Shown in pieces: positions 27,199-36,142 of a stretch of DNA of 64,000 nucleotides (position 1 is the first letter of the stretch; each line of letters begins with the position of its first letter). The stretch is from Thalassoroseus pseudoceratinae (GTDB lineage Bacteria; Planctomycetota; Planctomycetia; Planctomycetales; Planctomycetaceae). Made by a program: the position numbers and the translations under genes. The notes beneath the pieces were generated by a model. It was not told the DNA's origin, ran no database searches, and worked only from the letters and a program-made list of their open reading frames with translations. The DNA is taken from NCBI RefSeq assembly GCF_011634775.1, contig NZ_JAALXT010000006.1, positions 127,001 to 191,000 of the forward strand. The letters run 5' to 3'.

Positions 27199-28065
27199 AT
27201 GATTCGCCCGACGCCTTCTCATTCAGACCGCATCGGAACTTCATACGTTGATCACCCGATGTTTCACCAACCAGACGCCACCGCACAAATTCAGGCGTTG
27301 CAACCGATCCCAAGTTGCCCAGCGATTGATTCTTCCGAGCGAGGTCGGTCGGCGGGACTGAGGCGGTTATGTGTTCGGCCACCACTCACCAGAACCGTGG
27401 AGCACGATCTGTTCTGCCGGATGAACTTCGAGAAGTTCCAAGCGGCTCGCATGGAGCAGTCGGTCAAACCGCGTGAACGCGACGAACATTGGCATCGCAA
27501 TCATGCCAAACATCTCCAGCGAGCCACCGAGATTCGGAATGTAATCGTCGAATCCAATTTGCGATTGGCGGTTGCGATGGCTCAGCCGTTTGCGGATGCC
27601 GAAGACACTCTCGAAGAACTGGTCGCCGACGCCACATTGCCGTTAATCCGGGCTGTGGAGTTGTTCGACGTCTCCCGCGGTTTATGTTTCAGCACATATG
27701 CCAGTCATACACTGCGAAACCACTACCGACGAGTCGGGAAACGCCAAACGCGACTGGCTCGTCGACAAACTCAGGGAGAATGGCATCAGTTCGACGCCGT
27801 CCCCGAAGACCGCGTCTTGCCAGCGGAGCAAGAACAGCGAGCACAGGCATGTCGCCGATTGGCCCGCGAAATGTTGACGACGCTTCCCGAACGGGATCAG
27901 AGCATCTTGAAGTCGCGATTCGGCCTGAACACCCCGAGTCCACAAACATTTTCCGAAGTCGGTGAGAGTATTGGACTAAGTAAAGAGCGAGCCCGAGTCC
28001 TCACCCATCGTGCCTTGGAACGTCTTCGCGAACTCCGCGTGGAAGAACCAGAGCCGATCGAGTAG
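27199..28065 (+). CDS. RNA polymerase sigma factor, sigma-70 family (non-ECF)
   Basis: 288 residues. An unusual Pro/Ser-rich N-terminal extension of about 60 residues precedes a region 1.2-like helix (PPLTRTVEHDLFCRMNFEKF). Region 2 follows (RNVIVESNLRLAVAMAQPF, then FDVSRGLCFSTYASHTLRNHY, the -10 reading part), then a short basic linker. Region 4 has LPERDQSILKSRFGL and SEVGESIGLSKERARVLTHRALERLR. The domain order fits an alternative group 2/3 sigma factor rather than the primary one. ATG 27199 is chosen over the TTG at 27184. It lies divergent from pgsB and upstream of rpsA; whether it controls either is not shown. Confidence 0.9.
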   Translation: MIRPTPSHSDRIGTSYVDHPMFHQPDATAQIQALQPIPSCPAIDSSERGRSAGLRRLCVRPPLTRTVEHDLFCRMNFEKFQAARMEQSVKPRERDEHWHRNHAKHLQRATEIRNVIVESNLRLAVAMAQPFADAEDTLEELVADATLPLIRAVELFDVSRGLCFSTYASHTLRNHYRRVGKRQTRLARRQTQGEWHQFDAVPEDRVLPAEQEQRAQACRRLAREMLTTLPERDQSILKSRFGLNTPSPQTFSEVGESIGLSKERARVLTHRALERLRELRVEEPEPIE

Positions 28066-28175
28066 ATCCTTGGGTCTGGACCACGTTCGACTGCCTCTCA
28101 CGAGGCTCAATCCCAAAAACCCACCCAACTTCCCTAGCCCGATTTGGTTCTGTCAACTATATTGACGCAATTCCA

Positions 28176-28222
28176 CCAAACCGCTTGGGATGACAGACCG
28201 CGTGGTGTGTCGGTCGGTTTGG
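28176..28222 (+). other. Hairpin in the long leader of rpsA
   Basis: CCAAACCG (28176-28183) pairs with CGGTTTGG (28215-28222), and an inner GACA/TGTC pair sits within the loop. It lies in the 313-base gap before rpsA, which has no gene. Ribosomal protein S1 genes are often translationally autoregulated; that this hairpin takes part is only a guess. Confidence 0.4.
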
Positions 28223-28378
28223 GGATTGGCTGACTGTTCATCCAAGCCGTTTTCAAGGAGTTCCTTGGGACGGAGAACACTGGGGGATCAGTCCTAACGC
28301 TTGACGGTTCGCAGCGTTCGGAAAACCGGTTTCTACGGTTTTACCTGCGGATTGAACGGGAACGGAACACATCGCGGT

Positions 28379-30313
28379 ATGGTTGACAGGAACCTCATTC
28401 GGCAGTTTGCAGTTGAAGATGACGCTCTCGAGGATATCTTCAAAGACTTGGGAGATAACCTCGACGATTGGGATGACGTCGTTGTTGGCGATGCTCCAGA
28501 CGTCAATACCATCGTGGAAGGTAAAGTCCTTCGCATCGAAGGTGACGATGTCCTCATTGACATCGGTTACAAAAGCGAAGGCATTGTCCCGCTCGATGAA
28601 TGGTCGGAAGACCCAGAAGAGCCCAAACCAGGCGATACCTGCGAAGTGTTGCTGGAAGAAGTCGAAGACGACTTTGGCTTGATCATGCTTTCCAAGCGGA
28701 AAGCCGACCGCATCCGGGAGTGGGAAAAGGTCATCAACGCCCACGACGAAGGCGACGTCGTCACCGGCAACGTTGTGCGGAAGATCAAAGGCGGTTTGCT
28801 CGTCAATATCGGCGTCAACGTCTTTCTCCCGGCCAGCCAAGTCGATATTCGCCGGCCTCGCGATATCGCCGACTACATTGGCAAAGATATCGAGTGCCAG
28901 ATTCTCAAAATCGACGAAAGCCGACGGAACATCGTTGTCTCGCGGCGTAAACTCATCGAAGACCGCCGCCGCGTTGCGAAAGAGGAATTGCTTTCGCAAA
29001 TCGAAGAAGGCGACGTCCGCAACGGCGTGGTCAAGAACATCGCCGACTTCGGTGCCTTCGTCGACCTTGGTGGTATCGACGGTTTGCTGCACATTACCGA
29101 CATGAGTTGGGGCCGCATCGGTCACCCAACCGAAAAGGTGAAGATCGACGAGCAAATCGAAGTCAAGATCCTCAATATCGACCGGGAACGCGAGAAGATC
29201 GCTCTCGGCATGAAACAGCTTCAGCCCAGTCCTTGGGACAATGTGGCCGAGAAATACCCCGTCGGCGAGAAAGTTCGCGGCGAAGTGGTCAATATCATGA
29301 CCTACGGGGCATTCGTGAAGTTGGAAGACGGCATCGAAGGTTTGGTTCACATTTCCGAAATGTCTTGGACCAAACGCATCAATCACCCGAGTGAATTGGT
29401 CAGCATCGGTGATGAAATCGACGTCGTTGTCTTGGGTATCAATACCGACAAGCAGGAAATTTCGCTCGGTATGAAGCAAACCCAAGCCAACCCTTGGGAT
29501 CATGTCGCCGAGAAATACCCCACCGGTACCAAGATCGAGGGTACGGTTCGCAACCTCACGAACTACGGTGCGTTTGTTGAGTTGGAAGAAGGCGTCGACG
29601 GGTTGCTGCACGTCAGTGATATGTCGCACACCCGAAAGATTTCCCACGCCAACGAGATGCTCAAGAAAGGCGATGCCATCAGCTGTATCGTGCTTTCGGT
29701 CGACGAAGATCGCAAACGGATCGCACTCGGCATGAAGCAACTCGAAAACGATCCGTGGGAAACGACCATCCCCGACAAATACCGCCCCGGTACGATTGTC
29801 ACCGGCCAAGTCACGAAGATCACCAACTTCGGTGTGTTCGTGCAACTCGAGCCGGAACTCGAAGGCTTGCTGCACATCTCGGAACTCTCGGACGACAAGA
29901 TCGAGAACGCCGAAGAAGTCGTCAAAGTCGACGAGGAAATCGAAGTTCGTATCCTGCGAGTCGATATCGAAGATCGCAAGATTGGCCTCAGCCGGAAACT
30001 CGAAGGCGACTTGGAAGAAATCGAACAAGAAGCCGCCGCGACGACTGCCGGTGCTAAACCAGAAGGTGGCCGAGCAGTCAGCGAACCACTGCTGGGTGGA
30101 ACCGGTGGAGGTGCTGGTCCCTTGTTCCAAATGCCAATCGGTGGCGAGCAACCGGCCGAATCAGAAGCAGCCCCCGCGGAGTCCGAAGCAGCTGCTGAGG
30201 AGTCGGGAACGGCCGAAACACCTGCCGAAGCTGTGGAAGAGTCCGCGGAATCGGCCTCTGAAGAAGCTAGCAGCGACTTGGATGACGACGATCCAACGAT
30301 CACTCAGTCGTAA
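28379..30313 (+). CDS. rpsA: 30S ribosomal protein S1
   Basis: 644 residues. Six S1 RNA-binding domains can be counted: two divergent N-terminal ones (GKVLRIEGDDVLIDIGYKSE; GNVVRKIKGGLLVNIG) that in S1 dock to the ribosome, then four regular ones with GAFV or GVFV cores (FGAFVDLGGIDGLLHI; YGAFVKLEDGIEGLVHI; YGAFVELEEGVDGLLHV; FGVFVQLEPELEGLLHI). An Ala/Glu/Ser-rich acidic tail of roughly 90 residues follows. ATG 28379 (MVDRNLIRQF) is the start; the TTG at 28301 adds no S1 sequence. A strong terminator follows at 30348. Confidence 0.95.
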   Translation: MVDRNLIRQFAVEDDALEDIFKDLGDNLDDWDDVVVGDAPDVNTIVEGKVLRIEGDDVLIDIGYKSEGIVPLDEWSEDPEEPKPGDTCEVLLEEVEDDFGLIMLSKRKADRIREWEKVINAHDEGDVVTGNVVRKIKGGLLVNIGVNVFLPASQVDIRRPRDIADYIGKDIECQILKIDESRRNIVVSRRKLIEDRRRVAKEELLSQIEEGDVRNGVVKNIADFGAFVDLGGIDGLLHITDMSWGRIGHPTEKVKIDEQIEVKILNIDREREKIALGMKQLQPSPWDNVAEKYPVGEKVRGEVVNIMTYGAFVKLEDGIEGLVHISEMSWTKRINHPSELVSIGDEIDVVVLGINTDKQEISLGMKQTQANPWDHVAEKYPTGTKIEGTVRNLTNYGAFVELEEGVDGLLHVSDMSHTRKISHANEMLKKGDAISCIVLSVDEDRKRIALGMKQLENDPWETTIPDKYRPGTIVTGQVTKITNFGVFVQLEPELEGLLHISELSDDKIENAEEVVKVDEEIEVRILRVDIEDRKIGLSRKLEGDLEEIEQEAAATTAGAKPEGGRAVSEPLLGGTGGGAGPLFQMPIGGEQPAESEAAPAESEAAAEESGTAETPAEAVEESAESASEEASSDLDDDDPTITQS

Positions 30314-30347
30314 TTCGACGTGAACTGATTGCTCTAAGTGACATCTG

Positions 30348-30383
30348 AACCGGTTATCGGGCCCTCCCGATAGCCGGTTTTTT
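30348..30383 (+). terminator. Rho-independent terminator of rpsA
   Basis: AACCGGTTATCGGG pairs with CCCGATAGCCGGTT over 14 bp with one G-U pair and a 4-base loop, followed by a T-run. It begins 35 bases after the rpsA stop. Confidence 0.95.
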
Positions 30384-30912
30384 CGTGTTCGGACGGCTGT
30401 TCAGACCGCCTTTGACGACCATCTACACGCTCCTACCGAGGGTTGGCAGGTTCGATCCGCACATTCCCAACTTGTGTTTCAATTCGAAAACTCGTCGCAG
30501 ACCACCCAGATTTGGCCAAAATCACGGCAATCGGCCGCTCGCGGGGCATTCTGAGGCCGTAAAGTTTTCCTAACCGGACCAGGCGTCACAATCATCACGA
30601 TGGTTGACGTAACTATTTTGGGATTTAGCAACTTAAGAAGTTCAAGGGTGTTTCGAGTTGCCGCCGATACCACTCACCAGCCCCGCAGAACCCGCTTCTG
30701 CGAGACAATCAAAAAGTCAGAAACAACCCTTCGGTGTACTGTCGGAAAATGGAGAGCGGCCTGGCCGTGAGTTTCCGACACCGAAAGGGATGCCAAAGCA
30801 GGGCCGCCTGCGAAGTCGCGACCCAAGGCACACCTAACGCGGCTGTCACCTCCGCTTCGGCGGTGCGGTCTGTGCAGACACCTGCTTCGATTCCAAGGGA
30901 AGGATACGAAAC
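30384..30912. other. Long gene-free region, probable structured leader before the Cys-rich gene
   Basis: About 530 bases with no credible gene. The last 170 bases are dense in short inverted repeats: GTCGGAAA with TTTCCGAC around 30739-30782, GCAGG-GCCG-CCTGC near 30797-30810, and CCTCCGC-TTCG-GCGGTG near 30850. Together they suggest a folded 5' UTR for the gene at 30913. It does not match a riboswitch class I can name. Confidence 0.45.
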
Positions 30913-31902
30913 ATGCGATGGATCCGTTGTTTTAGCGTCGCGAGCCTGATGGTTGTCGGACTCGCTGCTCAGTCTCAAGCAGGACTGTTCGACTGCTTCG
31001 GCAAGAAGGAAGCCGAATGCGGTTGTGCCGCTCCTGCCCCGGTTTGCACAACCGGCTCAGCTTGTGCTCCGAAAACCGTTTGCAGCACGAAACCGGTTTG
31101 CGGTGACTCCGCTTGTGCTCCGAAAGGTTGTGCTACCACATCGAAGTCACGTGGATTGTTCTCTTGCTTCAGCAAGAAAGACGACAAAGGCTGTGCACCT
31201 GTCGGATGTGCTCCGGCAAACGGTTGTGTCAAAGAACCAACCTGTGCCACACCGGCCAAGAAAGGTCTCTTCTCTTGCTTCAGCAAGAAAGACAAAGGCT
31301 GTGCACCAGCTGGTTGTGCTCCTGCCTGCAGTGCTCCTGCAGCCGTGTGCACCAAAGCACCAACCTGTGCCGCACCGGCCAAAAAAGGTCTCTTCTCCTG
31401 CTTCAGCAAGAAAGATGACAAAGGCTGTGCACCTGTTGGATGTGCTCCGACGAACGGTTGCGTCAAAGAACCAACCTGTGCCACACCGGCCAAAAAAGGT
31501 CTCTTCTCTTGCTTCAGCAAGAAAGACAAAGGCTGTGCAACCGAACCGACCTGTGCGGCTCCTTGCAACGCCTCGGTTTGTGCTCCTGTGCGAGTTAGTA
31601 AGCCCGTCTGCACGACCGCTACGAACTGCCGCAACATGAAGCCTGGCTGCACGACCACCGCTTGCGGTGCCTGTGCTGCTTGCAACACCCGGACTGCCTA
31701 CGCTCCGGCTGGCACGATGGCCAAGAAACCTGCAACGAAAGTTGCCGTCACTCCGAACAAAAGCGGTGCGAAAAGCATCCAACCGCTTCCTTCCGCTCCT
31801 CCGAAACCAGCTGCCGGAAACTACTTCCCCAGCCGAATTCAAGAGCAACAACCAACCGCTCGTCGGGAGCAACTGAACGACCTGTTCGGCGTGCAAAAGT
31901 AA
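30913..31902 (+). CDS. Secreted Cys-rich tandem-repeat protein
   Basis: 329 residues. A signal peptide (WIRCFSVASLMVVGLAAQSQA) is followed by repeats built on GLFSCFSKKD(D)KGCAP: the motif GLF(S/D)CF(S/G)KK occurs five times, and two of the long units (KGCAPVGCAPxNGCVKEPTCATPA) are almost identical in protein and in DNA. The repeat period is about 35-40 codons. Between repeats lie Cys-Ala-Pro-rich segments, and a Cys-free, Pro/Lys-rich tail ends in REQLNDLFGVQK. Cysteines are very abundant and evenly spaced. No enzyme domain is visible. A structural, disulfide-linked envelope role is inferred from composition. ATG 30913 has GGGAAGGA about ten bases upstream. Confidence 0.82.
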   Translation: MRWIRCFSVASLMVVGLAAQSQAGLFDCFGKKEAECGCAAPAPVCTTGSACAPKTVCSTKPVCGDSACAPKGCATTSKSRGLFSCFSKKDDKGCAPVGCAPANGCVKEPTCATPAKKGLFSCFSKKDKGCAPAGCAPACSAPAAVCTKAPTCAAPAKKGLFSCFSKKDDKGCAPVGCAPTNGCVKEPTCATPAKKGLFSCFSKKDKGCATEPTCAAPCNASVCAPVRVSKPVCTTATNCRNMKPGCTTTACGACAACNTRTAYAPAGTMAKKPATKVAVTPNKSGAKSIQPLPSAPPKPAAGNYFPSRIQEQQPTARREQLNDLFGVQK

Positions 31903-31954
31903 TCGATAACCAACTCACCTGATCGACGGCTTTCCAACCGTCGTCCTCCAGAAG

Positions 31955-31987
31955 CGGCTGCCGAGTTCTCTCGGTAGCCGTTTTTTT
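31955..31987 (+). terminator. Rho-independent terminator of the Cys-rich repeat gene
   Basis: CGGCTGCCGAG pairs with CTCGGTAGCCG around TTCT, followed by seven T residues. Confidence 0.93.
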
Positions 31988-31997
31988 CATTGGCACA

Positions 31998-33353
31998 TCA
32001 GGAAGAAACGTTCTCAGCAACGGGCGATTTCACCGAGTCCGTTTCTTGTTCGGCCTCCACTCGCGGTGTGGTTTCCCAATTTGGAGCAACTCCCGTAATC
32101 AAGCGGGCCGACCGATTAAACGTGATGTAGTTCCACGCCCACTGAAACAATACCAGCAACCGATTCTGAAACTGAACGATCTGAATTAGGTGAATCACCA
32201 ACCACATCATCCAGGCCATGAACCCGGTGAATTTCCAGCCTTTGATATCCGCAATCGCCGAACCGCGTCCGATTGTCGCCATCGTGCCACGATCTTTGTA
32301 CCGGAACGGTGACACATCCTGCTCGTTCTTCAAAGCGGATTGAATCACGCTCGCAACGTATTTGCCTTCCTGAATCGCAACCGGCGCCAAGCCCGGCAAC
32401 GCTTGACCGTCTTCGGAGTCCACGCGAGCCAAATCGCCGATGACGAATATCTCAGGATGCTTCGGAACTCGCAAATCCGGTTCGACGATCAATCGACCAC
32501 TCCGATCCGTTGAGGCATCGGTCGCTTCCGCGAGCGCATTCCCCAATGGTGATCCTTGCACGCCCGCTGCCCAAATGATTGTATGACAGGCAATCTTTTC
32601 GACATCGTCGTTGCATTTCAGCGTCACCGAAGTCGGGGTGATTTCCGTCACCATCTGATTCGTGCGGACATCGATGTTGCGTTTCTCGAGATCAGCGAGC
32701 GCCCGATCGGATAATTTCGGCGGATAACTCGACAACACTGCCGGTCCCGCATCGACCAGCAAAATCCGTGCATCCGATGGATCGATATGCCGAAATTCGG
32801 ATTTCAATGTGTGACGGGCAATCTCAGCCAACGTTCCGGCGAGTTCCGTGCCGGTCGGGCCAGCCCCGACGATCACAAAGGTCAGCCATTGTCTCCGTTT
32901 GATGGGGTTGAGTTCGCGTTCGGCATTTTCGAAGGCGGACAAGATGCGTCGTCGAATCTCCAACGCATCCTCGATGCTCTTCAAACCGGGGGCGTAATTC
33001 TTCCAGCGATCTCGCCCGAAGTAGTTGTACTCCGCTCCCGTCGCGACCACGAGCATGTCGTAAGCGAGTTCACCGTCCTTGAGAATCACCTTGCGATTGT
33101 CCGGATCGAATCCCGTCACTTCCGCGAGTTGCACTTCGCAATTCTTCTGCCGACGAAAAACACTTCGCAGCGGAGCCGCAATGTTCGCCGGCGACAACCC
33201 GCCCGTCGCCACCTGATACAACAGCGGCTGAAACAAATGGTGATTGTGCCGATCGAGCAGCGTGATATCAACGTCCGCCTTCCGCAGCGACCGCACCACA
33301 TTCAGCCCGGCAAACCCGCCACCGACCACAACCACATGTTGACGTTCGCTCAC
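31998..33353 (-). CDS. ndh: Type II NADH dehydrogenase (NDH-2)
   Basis: Single-subunit, membrane-attached flavoprotein that passes electrons from NADH to quinone without pumping protons. 451 residues. FAD motif [16 protein letters not shown] at the N-terminus, NAD motif [19 protein letters not shown] mid-chain, the conserved VGVQGSP-like stretch ([10 protein letters not shown]), and IFVIGDLA near the second FAD contact. A C-terminal hydrophobic region ([18 protein letters not shown]) probably binds the membrane. GTG 33353 is preferred because GGAG lies just upstream and it begins near the FAD strand; the frame is open to 33407. It is convergent with the Cys-rich gene. Confidence 0.92.
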   Translation of the reverse strand: MSERQHVVVVGGGFAGLNVVRSLRKADVDITLLDRHNHHLFQPLLYQVATGGLSPANIAAPLRSVFRRQKNCEVQLAEVTGFDPDNRKVILKDGELAYDMLVVATGAEYNYFGRDRWKNYAPGLKSIEDALEIRRRILSAFENAERELNPIKRRQWLTFVIVGAGPTGTELAGTLAEIARHTLKSEFRHIDPSDARILLVDAGPAVLSSYPPKLSDRALADLEKRNIDVRTNQMVTEITPTSVTLKCNDDVEKIACHTIIWAAGVQGSPLGNALAEATDASTDRSGRLIVEPDLRVPKHPEIFVIGDLARVDSEDGQALPGLAPVAIQEGKYVASVIQSALKNEQDVSPFRYKDRGTMATIGRGSAIADIKGWKFTGFMAWMMWLVIHLIQIVQFQNRLLVLFQWAWNYITFNRSARLITGVAPNWETTPRVEAEQETDSVKSPVAENVSS

Positions 33354-33537
33354 GAATCTCCAGCTCCCTATTTGAAGTCTTCCAACGTCGGAAATTATAG
33401 AGAGCAAGTGCGGTAATCAACCGTAGTGATTCGCAACCGAAGCTGCCTTGCGGTCTTTTGTGTCTCAGAGGCCACACAAAGAATTGTGTTTCGAGGCCTC
33501 CACGATCTAGCCCCACGCCCGTTCAGAGCCAACTGCC

Positions 33538-34797
33538 CTAACGATTTGCATTCGCACTCACTGCCGCATTCGGTTTCGTTTCCGGCAGTTTGACGGGCAG
33601 GACACAGCGGAAACCGACGTCGGGCAGTTGATCGGTCGAGCGGCCGTGATCGCGTCGCCAGACAATCCAATCCGTGGCCGATCCTTTGATGACATGATGG
33701 AAGTCCGGCTTTCCGGATTTGGGTCCGGTCCAATCGGTGAGTGGTGAGCCATCCGCTTTGGCAGCCGATCCAAAGGCGTCTTCTCGATACCAATCCGCAC
33801 ACCACTCCCGCGCATTGCCGGCTAAATCGTGAATTCCGTAGATGCTGACGTCGTTGCGGAACGATTGGACGGGATCGATCTGGCCGGGTTTTCGCGACCG
33901 AGACCAGAACGGCTTTTCGCTCCCCCAGGGATAGCGATACCCCTGCGTCCCCCGGGCGGCTTTTTCCCATTGGGCTTCGGTCGGAAGTTTCTTGCCACCG
34001 AAAGCCTGCCCGCACCACTTCGCATACGATTCCGCGTCTCGCCACGAAACCCCCAAAGCTGGATGGTTATCGGGATCCTTCTCGTTGATGGCTTCGTCTG
34101 GTTTGCGGCCGCGAATTGCTTTCGCGGCGGCGGCGTGAAACTTCTCGTATTGGGCGACGGTCACTTCGTGAATGTCCATGTAGAAGTGACCGACCTCCAC
34201 TGCAAGTTGTGGTTGCGTGTTGGCCTCTCCGCCGCGTGTTCCGAGCAGAGATGCTCCCGCAGGCACGAGGGCCATCTCCATGCCATCAACTTGTGTACGA
34301 ATGCGCCAGGGCAAACCGTCTTTGTCAAAACCGGCCGACTCGATGATTTCGATTGTCGGCGGAATCTTCAACTCGGGATTCAATACCCCCCGTTGTTCGG
34401 GCTCCGATGACTCGGGGAACTCAAGTCGAAAGGTGCTTGAATCGAATCCGTTTTGCGGGACTTCCGCGACGAACCGATTGGCATTTTCCGACTCGGGTGC
34501 GATCTTGAAGTCTTTGCCGGGTGGTGAATCCTTCAAAATTGTGAACGAATTGGGCGGTGGAGGCGGAGTTTCCTTCGGTGCCGTCGGCCGTTGCGGTCGT
34601 TGAGGCGGATTCACAACGGGTGACCGCACCGTGGGAACTGATGGCACTGTCGGAACTCGCGGTTGTGGTCTCGCTGGCGGTGACTGCGCTGGAGCCGACT
34701 GGTTGACTGCTTCCTCATCACCTCCGCCGCAACCGGCCAAGCTGAAAGCCAATCCAACGATGAGAGCAGCAATTCCGATGGTTGAGCGATTCCACAT
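33538..34797 (-). CDS. Lipoprotein with formylglycine-generating enzyme (FGE/SUMF1)-like domain
   Basis: 419 residues. The signal peptide with lipobox (LIVGLAFSLAGCGGG) is followed by a Pro-rich linker (PPARPQPRVPTVPSVP). The FGE-sulfatase-like domain covers about residues 165-400: GMEMALVPAGASLLGT, FYMDIHEVTVAQYEKF, NHPALGVSWRDAESYAKW, LPTEAQWEKAARG, YPWGSEKP and DLAGNAREWCADWY. The end, VIKGSATDWIVWRRDHGRS then VGFRCV, replaces the usual RGGSW...C..R segment and lacks the catalytic cysteines of true FGEs. It is therefore probably a binding or structural protein. Many planctomycetes encode several such proteins. Confidence 0.87.
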   Translation of the reverse strand: MWNRSTIGIAALIVGLAFSLAGCGGGDEEAVNQSAPAQSPPARPQPRVPTVPSVPTVRSPVVNPPQRPQRPTAPKETPPPPPNSFTILKDSPPGKDFKIAPESENANRFVAEVPQNGFDSSTFRLEFPESSEPEQRGVLNPELKIPPTIEIIESAGFDKDGLPWRIRTQVDGMEMALVPAGASLLGTRGGEANTQPQLAVEVGHFYMDIHEVTVAQYEKFHAAAAKAIRGRKPDEAINEKDPDNHPALGVSWRDAESYAKWCGQAFGGKKLPTEAQWEKAARGTQGYRYPWGSEKPFWSRSRKPGQIDPVQSFRNDVSIYGIHDLAGNAREWCADWYREDAFGSAAKADGSPLTDWTGPKSGKPDFHHVIKGSATDWIVWRRDHGRSTDQLPDVGFRCVLPVKLPETKPNAAVSANANR

Positions 34798-35008
34798 GGT
34801 TGTTCGTTTACTGAGTTCAAAGTTCCGGTTTTCACATCTTCAGTATCGCCATCGAATCCGGATCTCACAATCCATTCGGTGAAGACGTCTTCACAAATCC
34901 GTCAGCCATCTGCCGGGAATCGGAATGAACCCTGGAATCTCAACGGCAAAATCACGATGATTTGCGGGAACCACCACCGAAGTGATTTCGGATGAAAGGA
35001 CAATCGCG

Positions 35009-35704
35009 GTGCGAGTGCTTTACGGACGACAACTACGCGAACTCGCGGAAAAGGTCGAGCAGGAATTCTTTCGCATCGAGCGGGAGAGCTTCTGGCGATC
35101 CGGGCTGATCAACGGCCTCATCGCGGGCATCGCGGTCGGGTTGGTGGCGTGGGCCGTCGCTGCGGTCGAGCAAAATTACTTCGAGATCGACCAGAACGAC
35201 TTGCTCCTGTTTGCCTGCTTGGGTTCGTCGGCGGCTTCCGTTGTCTTTGCCCCGCTGCAAAAAACGAACAGTCTACGCTCCATCACGCTGGCCTATGCGT
35301 TATCCGCATTGGTGTGCATGTTGTTGTTCGGACTCCGAGACTACCTCGGCAACGACGAACGCTACTTTCCGATTCCCGTGCAGTGCGCCTTGGCGGTAGC
35401 GTTGTCGATCTCGTTCATGCGATGGGCTCAAGCGATGCATCCGGCGGCCGTGGGAAGCGGAATGGCGTTTGTGATCTTCCACCGTGAAGTGGTCAGTCTG
35501 TTACTCTTGATGCTGGCCGTTGTGACGTTGATTATCACCGTCAAAATCTTTGCCTACATCTACCTAGAGGAACTCGCGTTCAAAAACTTCTGGCGCGAGT
35601 TCACTCGGAATTACTACGGGAAAGAACTCCGCGTCTCCGTGGACAAACAGGGACCGGCCGAGGAAATCACCGTCACGTCCGACCCGCAAGGCGACGAGAA
35701 TTGA
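35009..35704 (+). CDS. HPP-family membrane protein
   Basis: 231 residues with five or six membrane segments (LINGLIAGIAVGLVAWAV; ACLGSSAASVVFAPL; SALVCMLLFGL; LLLLMLAVVTLIITV). The order FACLGSSAASVVFAP, a short Gln/Asn/Ser loop, ALSALVCMLLFG and MRWAQAMHPAAVGSGM follows the HPP family, whose name comes from the HPP motif (here HPA). Some plant members transport nitrite in plastids; the role in bacteria is unclear. GTG 35009 is preferred, with AAAGGA eight bases upstream; GTG 34982 is the alternative. The next gene begins 30 bp later. Confidence 0.72.
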   Translation: MRVLYGRQLRELAEKVEQEFFRIERESFWRSGLINGLIAGIAVGLVAWAVAAVEQNYFEIDQNDLLLFACLGSSAASVVFAPLQKTNSLRSITLAYALSALVCMLLFGLRDYLGNDERYFPIPVQCALAVALSISFMRWAQAMHPAAVGSGMAFVIFHREVVSLLLLMLAVVTLIITVKIFAYIYLEELAFKNFWREFTRNYYGKELRVSVDKQGPAEEITVTSDPQGDEN

Positions 35705-35733
35705 TAAGTCCTGTGAGCAAAGGGGGAATCCGA

Positions 35734-36114
35734 ATGTCGACGCGTTACTCACAAACGATGAGGCTCAATGGCATCATGTGTGAGGTCACGTGCTACGGGA
35801 GGGATAACGACTGGCTCTGTCGCGTGACCCCCAAAAGTTCGAAACCGAAGCCGAAAGACATGACGGACGGTTACTCCCCACCAAACGATGATTGCCTGCT
35901 CTGGATTCGGTCATTTCAACATCATGTACTTATCACCGGCTCCGTAAGAAAATCCTTGCTTCCTCGTAGTGCACAACTTGATTTGTTTCTGGATCGTTTG
36001 CAGAAAATGCTTCCTATCGACGATGTTCAACCAGCCGTCACGATCGAAGTGATCGGAAAAACAAGAAATTGGGTGCACCGTTTTAATGGCGAGCAGGACG
36101 ACACTCGTTATTAA
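35734..36114 (+). CDS. Hypothetical protein
   Basis: 126 residues, no signal peptide, no known domain. Composition is mixed, with LNGIMCEVTCYGRDNDWLCRV near the start and QLDLFLDRLQKMLP later. ATG 35734 is supported by AAAGGGGGA upstream; the gene follows the HPP-family gene on the same strand with a 29-bp gap and may be cotranscribed. It is convergent with the membrane protein gene at 36143. Function unknown; the case for a real gene rests on the ribosome binding site and position. Confidence 0.5.
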   Translation: MSTRYSQTMRLNGIMCEVTCYGRDNDWLCRVTPKSSKPKPKDMTDGYSPPNDDCLLWIRSFQHHVLITGSVRKSLLPRSAQLDLFLDRLQKMLPIDDVQPAVTIEVIGKTRNWVHRFNGEQDDTRY

Positions 36115-36142
36115 TACCGAACTCAATAGGCCACCAATGCAC

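Noticed and set aside
28253-30151. 632-codon open frame on the minus strand opposite rpsA
   Set aside because: It mirrors the codon structure of the plus-strand S1 gene, with repeated Phe/Asp/Val-rich stretches; no domain or start signal. It is a shadow of a strongly biased real gene.
30780-30850. c-di-GMP (GEMM) riboswitch before the Cys-rich gene
   Set aside because: GGGATGCCAAAGC recalls part of the GEMM consensus, but the upstream GGCAAACC half and the receptor are missing.
31147-31896. 249-codon frame opposite the Cys-rich repeat gene
   Set aside because: The apparent repeats come from the DNA repeats of the plus-strand gene; no signal peptide or start signal.
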